Below, piece after piece: positions 1 through 12,900 of a stretch of DNA of 64,000 nucleotides. The position numbers and the translations under genes were made by a program. Under the pieces are notes generated by a model. That model saw only the letters and a program-made list of their open reading frames with translations. It was not told the DNA's origin and did not search any database. Source of the DNA: Mya arenaria (lineage: Eukaryota; Mollusca; Bivalvia; Myida; Myidae); assembly GCF_026914265.1 (NCBI RefSeq), contig NC_069125.1:25036966-25100965 (forward strand). The letters are read 5' to 3'. The first letter of the stretch is position 1; each line of letters begins with the position of its first letter.

Positions 1-625
1 ATAGATTATGTTCCAGTCGAGAAAAAGTTGCAATGGGCAATTTCTCTGTAACTATCTAAATAAGTTATAGTTCTTTTACACTTTTTGTCATTGTGCATAA
101 CCATTGTATTTATATATACATGTACATATACATATATCTGACAACGAAGTTTGAAGACAAGAACCTGAAAGTATGCTTCGGACAAAAATACAAAAATGAG
201 AGCAGTAACTCTTAAATTATTTCAGCCAGAGTTTGGTTCCTTTACACTATCAAATAATTATGATCTATATGTATATATGCATTTTAAAGTCAATACCTCG
301 TAGCATTTTTAAGACAGCAATACAATTAATCTCAATATGCTCTATCCGGATTTGAGGTTGAATAGTCAATACCTCAAATACTTTGGAGACATGCTTCGAA
401 AAAATACCCACATGGTCCGCTAATATATTTGTATATCAAATATTCTTCAGGCAAAAAAGTTTGAGCCGCACGCATGCATATAGGCCTAACATGCATTTCG
501 ACGGGGGATAACGCATGGGACGCGGCCAATCCTTAACAATGGTTTGAGAACTAAAAGATAAATCTAGCTGGACTACATAACACATATCAGAATCAGAATG
601 CCATACTCAAATTGGAATTATTTGT
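1..625. other. 3' flank of the host gene, no gene seen
   Basis: I see no convincing exon here. An acceptor-like site at about 557-563 on the minus strand (ending TTTTAG) would add a five-codon terminal exon to the host gene, but it is weak. The simpler reading is that the last exon runs to the stop at 626-628. No clear AATAAA signal is visible on the minus strand. Confidence 0.4.
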
Positions 626-948
626 TTAGTTAAAAGTTTTTTTTACCTCTGACGAATCATAACAGCAAAGGTGTCGTGACACAGAACGCATCGTTTTGAA
701 AATGTTTTCAACATCCTTTGGTAATTCAGTGTCAGCCACATCATATTGAAAGTCAATTTTTTCAACATTTCGAATTTGTGCAATCAGTTCCATTCGAGCT
801 ATCCAAGCTGATGAGGCTTGTTCAAGAGATTCAATCTCCTTCAAAGGGACATCTCTGGGTCCATGTTCTACATGTATGCTTACAACAGCAGCATAGGTCT
901 TCCGTTGATCCGCAGTTTTATCGGGGTAATTGGTGCAATCGTCATCGC
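626..948 (-). CDS. Exon 15: C-terminal region of the fusion gene
   Basis: The exon starts after TTACAG at 949-950 and joins the previous exon as G|GC. It encodes about 100 residues with no domain I recognise; an amphipathic helix-rich stretch rich in E, V, I and R is visible (VEKIDFQYDVADTELP). A donor-like GAG|GTAAAA follows at 647/646, but reading on gives a stop at 626-628 after eight more codons, so either end is possible. Confidence 0.6.
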
Positions 949-3900
949 CTGTAACAAAGATTTGTTTTATCTAGAACACCCAAATAGTTCAAAAAGGTAT
1001 TTGGTAAAATCGTTATTCTTTTATATTTTTTTATTTTGGTTTGCCAAATAGCAAAACACGTCATTATGCTGATTGATGTGGTTCAAAAGATGAGTTAAAT
1101 ATTAGAATATCATGTGATCAAAGTGTCATTTAAATTTTTCAATGGGTAAAGGAGGTATGGAAAAATGCAAAACATTTACGAATATTCGAGTGAGCGACTG
1201 CTTTCACTCACAGGATATGTCAGGTGAGCTATAGAGTACTAACCCAAACATTGTAAAAACACTCACCTAAAATCCTTATAAACAAGTATTCCCTCAACTT
1301 TTGTACATTTTCAAATTCATTGAGGTAGATTGATTCAGTCTTTTCTTTGTCACATATTGGTGACCTTATCTTGAATTGCACGTAATCGGGGGAATGACAT
1401 CTGTATGCTAATATATAGTCTTTGTCTGAAATATTTTGTGCTGAAAATGACGTGCGGCAAACTTGTTTCTTCCTGAACGATTGAAGACCGTGTGCAATAT
1501 ATTTTGATATAAACATATGCATGATATCCAATGTCAAAAAACTTTCCTTGAACAATATGTTGGCAATTTTTACGCAAGTGTTGCATTCTGTATGCTGATA
1601 CAATTCATCTTTGGTTTCCTCGGTTGCCGTAAGTGCTTTGATCATTGCACCAAAATACTTGCTTTCTTTCTTTCTAAAGTCCATCAAAGAGTGTGAAGAT
1701 GTAGTACTATTGTTGAATTGCACTACAGTTTTGCCCTTTAATGCATGTATCACTGCATCATCGTGACAACGGTCTTCAAATATAACAACTTTGTCGACAG
1801 TTGTTAACTTCTGAATTTCATTGCCAAATTCAACGTCCTTCATCAGTTCATTTTCACTCAGCTCGTATATGCCCTCGTTGTCTACAATTTTTGATCCTGT
1901 CACACTCTCAAGATGATAACATGACTGGTTTTTGTTCTGGAATCCATGTTGACCTGAGTATACCACTAAAAGAGTTTTGAGGTTTTGCGTGTTTAGGTGT
2001 TTAAAGGCACGTTCAACTTTGCCCCACATCTTAAGGTCTTCTTTGCCTGGATTTTCTGGAGTAACAACTTCAATGCTTTCTTCCCTGATTGGAAAAAAAT
2101 GATATTTGATGCAATTCAACATTGATTATTTACCAGAAAAAGAACCATATTTTGAGGCCCGAAATTAGTCCTTCTATACATCTAACATCTAAAACGAACA
2201 TTCAGATTGTTCGTGATATAATTCATTTTGGTATAATTGTACTAGCATCTTTTAAAAGTAAAATGGAAGGAAAATGTTTAAAAAGCTGATGTAGTTTAAC
2301 GATTTCTTTATTATATATTTTTTTACAATTAACCAGACACTCATCAATGCGACGAAAATTATGATGATGAACATTTTTTCAAAAAATGTTCCTTAACACA
2401 AGGCCAAGCTAAAGCCCAGACAAGCCAACATACAATGAATATGTACTTGTCTCTTTAGTGTGACCTTGAAGTTTGAATAGCAAATATGGATTATGCATGA
2501 CCACACCAGTTTCTTGTTGTGAACATTTGTGCCAAATAGTCTTTAAATCCTTTAATGCATTGCCAAATTAGAAAGCGGATACGAATTGTTGACGTATTCT
2601 ACGAAAACCGGCGACCTCAAACCCTACCTGATGCACATGACTGGAAAACGTCTGCTTGTGATAACACATTTTAGTCTATGAACATCCCTTTTAAAGGAAT
2701 GTGCTAAATATCGATCTTTGTCATTTCCTGCTATCAAAATGGCTCCCCAGTTTTGCCCTAGAATGCAAGAAAAAAAAATCTGTTGAATTATTATTTCAAA
2801 TTTATTTTATAGAGGTCTCAGAGAACCTTATTAATTCTCAAGTGGCAAATTCAACAAAAACGTTAAAGTGAAATCAATCAAATATGTCAATATCATTGAT
2901 GTTACTATATTATGGAAACTATGTGAGAAACATGACATCAAAAAATCATCACTTAGATATCATTCAAAATAAAACCAGAATAAAATATCGGCGTTTATTT
3001 GCGAAAAAAATCCCGTAATCAGTACTTTACCAGAGTTTGATAGTTGGTTTTGTTAATTCTAAAGATCAACCTTATACCCTTATGTTGGCCATGTATTATC
3101 TTGACATGATTTCATACATTTTGCTTGTACACGAACTAAGACATTGATTGTTTTTTAGTCAGTTTGACTATAATATTATGTTTATGTTAGAATTAAAGTT
3201 AGTGACGAATAACATATTTCTGTTCATTTCTGCTGTCATAAACATTATAACCGATGTCGATACAGAACAAAACGCATTATTTTGATAGAAACGCTGTCAT
3301 CATAACAAAATTTTGAAATTGATACCAATACATAATTAACTGATTGTATAATGTTTTTCGTTAAATACAAACTTTTATGCGGATTAACATTAAGGTTGAT
3401 AAATATACATGCTATTATTTTCATTTCATCGAAGTTGATTTTTGTGAATTATATTTGTCTCTTATGTTTATTTTTTATGTTTATGAAATACTTTATAACT
3501 TCATAGTATATCACTTACGCATTATCATTTATAAACCATTTACTTACAACTAGGAATTGATTAACTCATAAATCAAATTAAAGTATGTCGAAACAGTATT
3601 TAAAACCCATGTTAAACGATATATTACATCTCAGTTGTCCATAGAACATTTTAGGTTCACGAATAGCTGCATTAGGTTCGGAAACAAAAAAATCTTTTGA
3701 GCGTTTCTAAAATCTTCTTTATAAAAGAACAAAACAATGACAAATAAAAGACCGATGAAAATCCGACTGTTGGAGCATGGTCATAGCTTTTGAGAGTGCT
3801 AGAAAATACTAGACCTACTTTAAACTCCAATAAAAAACAGGATCTAAATTGCTTCTTTGAGAGGCTTATACTATGCCAAATTTAAAAAAAAAATGATGAA

Positions 3901-6900
3901 AAAAAAACACGACACACCAAAAAACGTTATTTAGTTTTAAAATATTAACTGTGACCTAATTCCGCTATGCCTCGGAAATTTCTGACATCATGTAAAAGGA
4001 GATTTACACGCACTGAAATTGTTATTTTTTTATATATGCAACACAGAAACTAATGACAATATAATATGACATTTCACTAAAACGCACTGGAAAACATACT
4101 CGAACTATTGAAATTAATACAGTCTGTTATAGATAGTTTATATAAATAAATAATTTCTGTTCCTTAGACATTTATAAGCACAATCTGATTATAAATACAC
4201 AGAATTTAACCATGTTATCAGCATTTAGATTAAGTGATATTGCAAAGCAATATAAGTACAAAATGGAAAAGGGTGCGAGTGGTGTAGTAGTACATGTAGA
4301 GCATGTTCTAAAGGCTTCTTAAAATAACAGCAATACTGGTTTTAATCGATAAAACAAACTCAAGAGTGATTCATATCCATCATAAAGCTATCTGTTTGAT
4401 TGCGCTAATATTAATTAGTATTAAGATAAACGGCAATATAAATAGCTTACCAATTAATGGTTGCAACTTGTTCTCACACGTATGGCAAATGATGGGATTC
4501 AAGAAGGAGTTTCTCATGCAAGATGCGCACACCTTGATTGGCAAAACACACGTTTTGTGATGTTCAAGAAATTCGCTTTCATCAGCTGAAGATAACAAGT
4601 CGTGTATCATTCAACTTAAAATAATTGCCTGAGGGATCATGCTTCACCTTGAAAACACTTAATCTAGTAAGAATAGAATACATTTGTCCTTGCTACTTTT
4701 ATTCGTTTTGATATTAAATACTACTTGAGAAGAAAGAGTAAACATCTCACCAGCATTATTTACAATACACACTTCGCACTTTTCGCCTTCTTTTGTTGAA
4801 AATCTTGTCCACTTTTCGGCACCTTCTTCACGCATTAGAGTCTATACATTTAAAGAACCATCACGTTAGTTAACGTACAACAATTAATCTTCGCATAGTC
4901 ATACTAGAATAGTTGGTGTAAAATCCAAAGCAGTAATGTAACAATATTCAGTAAATGGTTTTAGCCCTCTCGAACACAGGAAGAAAAAACTTTCTAGGAA
5001 AGGCAACCTGGCTTTAAGACACATCAGTGTTACTTACATTCAGCTCTGTTAGCATTTCCGAGAACTGGAAAGTGTCCGCTGCTGCATGCTGTCCCAGGCT
5101 TTCAACAAGACGTCTCGCTAAGTCAAGTAAGGCATTCGAAAGTTTGGATTTCTTCCAGATGCTTCTCTGAAAACAATGAAACAATGAACAAAACACAAAA
5201 TACATGTAATGCTTATGCAATGCTTTTCATTTCCTTATATAATATTTCATTGATTCAGGTGTTTTGGAAATTAGGTCGTATTGCAGATTGCTAATTATAT
5301 GGTTTTGAATGACAAACATGTTAAATTTGTATTTTTATAACAGGGTGAAATGTCATAGAAAACCTCAAATGCACGGATAACCATGCTTACTAATAGTCTT
5401 ATAAAGTGTAAGAACCTTTTATCAAAATTTAACGTTTGAAAGGACGACAATGACCGTAAGGTTGTTACTGAAAACATTTATATTGGGCTGAATGCAATGG
5501 TCTCTTATCACTTGAATACTATTATTAATTTTCTTCAATAAAATATTTCGATTTCTGCATTTTTTACCCAGTTTTCTTTCAATTTGTTGAACCTAATTTT
5601 GTTTTAAACTAGCTTTTTCAATTAAAAAGATATCCAACACAATTGTGAAAACAGCAATTGAAACTCACATCATTGTACCATTTCCGAAAACATGCGAATG
5701 CTTTATGAGCAAGAATATGATATAAAATTATTTTTAAAATGTGTGTTGAGCTCATATATAGAAACGGTTACATATACGCGTAACAATTCAAACAACGATA
5801 TACATAATTTTCACATGTTGTTTAACAGTGAATCAGCAGGTTTTCATAACAAAGGCTTTCATGAACAAGAATATTGCAATTGGTGAATATTTCTTGTCTT
5901 TTGAGTGATACATGTTAATAACATTAAACACCTTGCTTGAACCATATTTCTATACCATGATAAAAATAAAGGCAAATACTATAAACATGTATGTACGTGG
6001 TACAGTCAACAAAACAGCCGAACAGCCTCCAGTACACTGGACCCAAACACACCATGACAGGCAAATCAAAACCTTATTTTACTATAAGTAATATATATAA
6101 ATATAGGTTAAGAATGGATAATAGTCGAATATCCGCAACGAGAACGTTATTCTCGATTCAACACGCGTTGCTTGTTTCGTTCACAGTTTTTCTATTTAAG
6201 ATATGTTAAATTCAGCCAGATCAATCAATGATCACATAGGAATGTTTGGATCACTGCTATCGGTCGTTTTAAGATATGAATTGACCTGTGTTAAGCTAGA
6301 AACATTGATATATATAAAACGTACAACGCAATTTTAGATAAAAAAAGTCAACACCAACAAACCACCATTTTGCAAGTATTGTTTTATATCAAAGAATCGT
6401 TTGCATTTGACTACGAAATAAACATTACCGCAAAATCCACATTTAGAAAAGATATTTAAAACAAAAAGTGGCTTTCATGCAGATCATAGCAAATGTGTGT
6501 ATATATTTTAAATTAAATTTAGGGGATTAAACTCATATAATGATATTATATATGATAAATTATTGATTTGAATATTTTGGCTTACTCACTTTTTTACTTA
6601 GTCATATTTATCTAATCATAATTATAGGTTATTTAACATTGTTCTGTAAAATATGGAGATATATTTGAACGAGTACACAGATGGAAAAAATATGGTTTTC
6701 ACAGCTGTGTACGAGTCCAAATTATATCTCGTATTGCACAGAACGATGTTAAATAACTTATTTATTCTATACCTTTATAATTCCCAATATCTATTGATCC
6801 GTAAAAAAGAAGTAAGTAAGTAATGAGTAAATGCAACCAAAAATAAGGACGGTGTACAACGTGCGTCTACAATTCGAAAACTCCAACATGTCGACCCCTT

Positions 6901-9900
6901 TTATATAACCACAGCCTTACTTGCGAATGTTAAAATAGTTGATTTGAAATTGCAATACTCGTACCACCTCAGATTGATTTCGATCGTTGTAGTTTTTGTA
7001 AAACGAACAGAAGGCATCGAAAATTGAGCGAGGATAAATTTTGCTAATGAATTGAACGTAATAAGATACCAAATGTTTCCTAATACTATAATAAACATGA
7101 CGAATCAGGCATCGACCATTTTCAATCGAAAACAATCCCAGATGTTTATGGATATTGAACTAAGCTGCAAGTAGATCGCGTAGTAATTTCAATTTAGCGG
7201 TCAAACGTTAGAACTTAACTTTGGAAATCTTAATACTTTATGCAATAATACACTTCACTGGCAATCAATTCCATTTCAGATATACAAACTACACGTTTAA
7301 ACACTACAATTAATTAATATTATTAATTTATTTATAATTTTACGAATTACTTCTACTGACGTACCGGTATACATCGAAAATGGTTTCCGGTTCGGAAAGA
7401 GAAATCCGACCTTAGGAAACGTTGGGTTGCCAGCAACTCGGCACGCATTGTAATCGGCGTAAGAGTGATTTTGTTTTTCTAAATCTTTAAAATTACATTT
7501 TACTATATTTTGCGCGATATCCCAGTCCTTTGGTTATGTACTGCAAACCTTTTCTTAAACATTGTTTTAAAAGTTTTAAAAAGCCATACATATAGGCTGT
7601 GCTTATTTTGACCCTGCTTTTGAGTTATTTACATACTATCTAGAACAACTTTGTTTTTGTTTGTCAACACTTTTTTGTCAAAAAACTATATGGTTTGTAT
7701 TTTAATCGCAGGTAACTCATTCGAGTTAGTACTAGACTTCCTTTACAGCTTTTTTACATCTTATTAAATGCTGCTTTTTGAAACTATTTTAGAAAACACT
7801 TACTAGTGTATCATTATAGTGTAGAAAACATTAACTCCAGTTTGTGATAATTAACTCTTTTATCAAATCCCACACAAACCAAACTAGAACTTTTCCAAAA
7901 CCCTTGGCGTCCAACGTGACAAAAAATCCTTTGCAGTAAAATTTGAGACTCTATAAAGGTACCAAAATTATTGTTTCACGGTTTGAAAGAGTGATCATTT
8001 TATTTCACGTATAAATCTCTATAAATGAGAACGGCATATAATAGAATACGTTTTGTTGAATACAAATTGAAAAAAAGACAGAAAAAAATAACAACGTAAT
8101 TAAAATGGTATAAACAATCTAAATACCAACACGTGTTTGTGTCAATAACATTGAAACTAGCGGCGTTTCTCGACTTTATCAAAGCCAGTTATAAGCTCAA
8201 TGTACAAGTGCAATTTGTTTATCAAGTTTAAGTTCAGAATATAAGCGGAATTTGAGCAAGTTTTTGCACGACGTTGCAGACAATGCAATCGCCGACTATC
8301 AGTCGCCAAGAATATCACAATACCCGCAATGCCACAGTATTTTAGTTCTGTGGTCTTTAATGTGCAATGGACTGGAACCATTTGAACAATTTTGAAAGGG
8401 ACCATGTCAGTCTGTTTCGGGTAAGGATTAAGAGAATTCGTCCCAGACGTTTCTGAGAAGGTGTAATTTGAAGCTAAAAATGTTAACGACGCACGACAGC
8501 CGATGCACATATAGAAGTCTAAATTATTTTACCTGAATTCTCTCCTTCAACATGAAGTTTGACATTGTGCTTAAGGTTTGTTCATGAATCCTTTCAACTG
8601 GGGAAAGTCCAGTAAGTAGTTCTCTTATTACTGAAATACAATAATGTTTAATCATAACTAAAAACAATGTCTTTTTACACTTCTTTCGAGTTTTTTTAAA
8701 TATGGCATTTTACCCACAGACATATGTCTTACTCATTAATAATCATGTATACATAATCTGAATATCAATGTATATCGTTAGAAAATCGGATGCGAGAGCA
8801 AATGAGCCAGTAACAAGGCTGGCAAAGTTATCTGCTACGAACAATGCCCTAAAGATAAACATTCCAATCTGTACCGAAAACATTTGAATGACCTTTTGTG
8901 GGCATAAGAAAATTAGTTCATGGAGGCAATATTAATTGTTGCCTTAATAAAATATTGATAAGTTATAGTTTATATGACGCCGTTAAAGCAAGTGAAAATA
9001 ACAGAAATTATTTAACGAATACTACAAAATTAGAATAAAATATATATCGTACCAACTCCAAAGTTGTGGTAGTCATGACATTTTGTCAAAAAATGGGATT
9101 TTTTTGTTGAAAAGTAACCAAAAGTTTCAGGGAGTTGATCTGAAATGATCAACGTTTTAGCATTGGGCTCCGTCATTTCTCTTGCAAAACCAAATCCGAT
9201 CAACCTTGCATTGTTCATTAAATCTAGCACAATGTGTGGGGACTTTATGTCCAAATGCAGGACATCATTCCTGTAAAAACAAACAAAAACAATAAAACTA
9301 ACGTTTAGTAAATATATCAAAAGTTTGATACTAAACTAGACTGAACAGTATGTTGAAAGTAAACAAAACACGAGCAATTTTCAAACACACATTTATTTAA
9401 TACATATTGAGAAAATATATTGATACCTGATGTTAAATTATAAGCTGCAAATGAAACAGTCTGTAGGATGTATGATGATTATAATGCCTAAGTATGTTTG
9501 TGTTTGCATGTATTAAATGCCCATATTATGCTGTATTGAGTAATCAAATATATAACTTTTTCATTAATTTTGAAGTGCAATTATAACTTGAAAGAAAACA
9601 ACAAATTCCAATAACAATAATATAGATGGACAAAACAATTCCATCCAAAGACCTGGATTTCTGGACGAAGTTTTTACTGCAGAACAAGTTTAACACTTGT
9701 AATACGGTATCATTTTATTGGCTATTGCATCGAAAACATTTAAATGTGTATGCGTTAGAGGTTAAAATACTTTTGAACAATGCCACTTTTTGTTTCGGGC
9801 ATAGCGTTATTAAAAAGCGTCCATTATGCCTTCTGCAACCAGTATATAATAAAGTTGTATTTGTGAATATGAAAAATATACTGCAAAGCGAAGTGCTCGG

Positions 9901-12900
9901 CCCTGAATTATTTGAATATTAGAGTATTACACCATCCGAATACCAAATTTGCTATTCATTGCCAAATCTTGCTGTAAAACTGTATTGACTGACTGCTACG
10001 GTGGTACAAGAAGGGTTTATGGACTGATTATGCTTATTCGGGTTGCACAGCGGTTCTTTCTTACGGCGGTCTTATGGCCGGTTGCTCCGATGGGTTAATG
10101 GATGGAATATGCATACTTTGGTTGCATAGCGGTTCTTTCTTACGGCGGTCTTATGGCCGGTTGCTCCGGTTGTACGAGAAGGGTTTATGGACGGATTATG
10201 TTTAATCGGGTTGTACAGCGGTTCTTTCTTACGGCGGTCTTATGGCCGGTTGCTCCGGTGGTACGAGAAGGGTTTATGGACGGATTATGCTTAATTGGGT
10301 TGCACAGCGGTTCTTTCTTACGGCGGTCTTATGGCCGGTTGCTCCGGTGGTACGAGAAAGGTTATGGACGGATTATGCTTTCTCGGGTTGCACAGCGGTT
10401 TCTTCTTACGGCGGTCTAATTGACCGGCTACTCCGGTGGCACGAGAAGGGTTTATGGACGGAGTATGATTACTACGGTAGTACAGCGGTTATTATTTATA
10501 AACCAGCTCGGTAGGTTTATGTAAAGATTATTGTTGAAATGTCTTATAAACATTATTTGAAAACAAACTGAAATGACGTTTTTTTATTCGAAATACTTTC
10601 AACAAGAAAACCGTATTGAATTGGTAAATTGATACTTCACTATTTTTAACAGATCTCAAGTCGAAATCAATTTCAGCACGCACAGGGCTGGGACACGATT
10701 TCAACGACGTTTTTAACAAAAAGACGTTACTGAGCAACCGGGCAAAATAAATTGTAATCTAACGATTGTGTATACTATCGTCATACCTTAACGATGAAGT
10801 TCAGTCTGAAAATGTAATTTTCAATTTGATTGTACATATTGCCTAAGTACTTTAATATATTTCCAAAAAGATTGTAATTCACATTTATTTGACGAACTCA
10901 CACACAAAATGTAGATTGCGTTTCCTTTGATTTTTATATGTCAAAGACTCAAAAATATATATGAATCGAAACTTGAATTGATAGTATACAGATGAGCTAA
11001 ACACCTACCTGAAGCCCTTTACAGGGGTATGCATGTAAATGATCGCAGAAGCCACTTGGAAGATAATCTTTAATCTTGTTTTGTGCCCCATTCTATGATA
11101 TCGGAATAATGTATTTGTGTCTTCTCTGATTGCCGCCAAGAGGTCTCCTCCCTCGAAATAAGGTGACACAAAATAGAAGTATCTGAAGATGATTTATAAT
11201 ATAATTATTAATATACTTATACCAGTTGGTAATGTGTGTATTTCGTAACGTTTTTTTCTTTTGTTTTGGGTTTGTCTGACCTTGTTTGATTTGCCTTTCA
11301 ACATAAATTTTAATACATGTAAGGCTCTTAGACCTGTCCCTTTTTTCTCCAGTATTTAATTTATCCTAAAGACAATATATATGCCAGGACCAAACCTCGT
11401 CATGTACACATTTTCTTTGTTCAATATATATAAAACAGCAATTGGTTCCGTTAGCGAAAATTGTATGGCAACACGTAGACAATGGGGGATTTCAAACGGA
11501 AAAAATGCATAACGTCAATTTGGGTAATTTCTTATATTTTTGCAAGTTGATTGATAATGAAGAAGCCATATATAATCGACGCATTTAATTACGCACATGA
11601 ACCGGTTGGTAATCATAATCCTCTTATTTTCTCTAATTTACATGCCAAAAATACCCAACACTTTTTTCGTGTCAAGATTTCTTTATTGCTAATTCCTATA
11701 TATTGTTTAAAATTTTGATCTGCAAATGGTTGCACGTTTCGCGTAGCCGCATCGTAGTTGGATATATTCGTATAAGACGATTCCATGTCATGTTGGGTAC
11801 ACTTTGAAACAAGGAAACTTCATAGAAGTCTTACGTTTCATGTAGCCGCATCGTATTTGGGTATACATAAAACGATTACATATCATGTATGATACACTTA
11901 GAAATAAGGAAACATTATAAAAGTATTACATTACTATAATTATTCTCCACAAGGAAACGATTTTTTGAGTTAAACTTTTTTTTAAAAAGTATTGAATTTG
12001 GCAGACTGGTGACGTTCATACATTCTATCGTTAACTTGAGGCTGACTGGTAGCGATTCTAAGTGCCACCATTTATTCCTATTTACAATTTCTAAATTGAA
12101 AGCAGACAATTAATATACTATTTCTCAAAGAGATATTTAGAAAATCACATTGACATTTAAAATTAAAATAATTAAACCTATGCTTTAAAAGACAGACAGG
12201 TGCTATTCAGCCTCTTCTTGTTATGAGGTTAACCTTCATATGTCGGTCTCAGTCAGAGATGGTACAAATTAATATAATGCTATTGCACGACGATGGCATT
12301 TCACATGATTACAATACTTTATTTCTAAAAAAGACGAGCTCATAATAAAACAATCATTAACTTCGACTAGCACTAACGTAATAAGAGCGATATGTTTCAC
12401 TATTTAACTTGATGAAGTCAGTTTAAATATACCGTGTAACATGATAATGTAAACGCGCGTTAATTTTTCACTGCGATTGTTGTAATGTAATTTATTAGAA
12501 CGTGTTAACTTAAAAATGAAAGATACCTCAAAGTTAATATTGCACTTTTTAGCAAGCTACCAATATATATTATGTCTGTTAACATTGAGTAAGAAATGCA
12601 CAACAGAAGCGGTGAAATTGATCAAATGATGACAATTTAAAAGGCTGATTCAACTGAATAAAAAGTGAACTGAGGTTGTGTTTTTCAAACAAACAGTTAA
12701 AATATAATGACTTTAAACATTGTGTCTACATTAGAAAAGGATCGGAAAAGGAATGCTTAAGTTAGAGGGTTAACAAAGTGAGTTTCAAGTTTGAATAATT
12801 CAAAGCCATTACATTAACTGTTTATCGAAAATGGTCAAGGTTTTGTACATTTTAACAATGTCAACCCAATTGATAAAAATGGATAAGAAATGTATGAGTA

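Noticed and set aside
8157..8510. 117-residue minus-strand ORF just 3' of exon 9
   Set aside because: Exons 9 and 10 join in phase without it; no domain and no splice sites.
9626..9922. 98-residue plus-strand ORF
   Set aside because: Lies in a host intron; no domain, no conserved motif, no neighbouring exons.
10102..10514. Two overlapping ORFs of 90-105 residues
   Set aside because: They run through the 89-bp minisatellite in different frames and have no other support.
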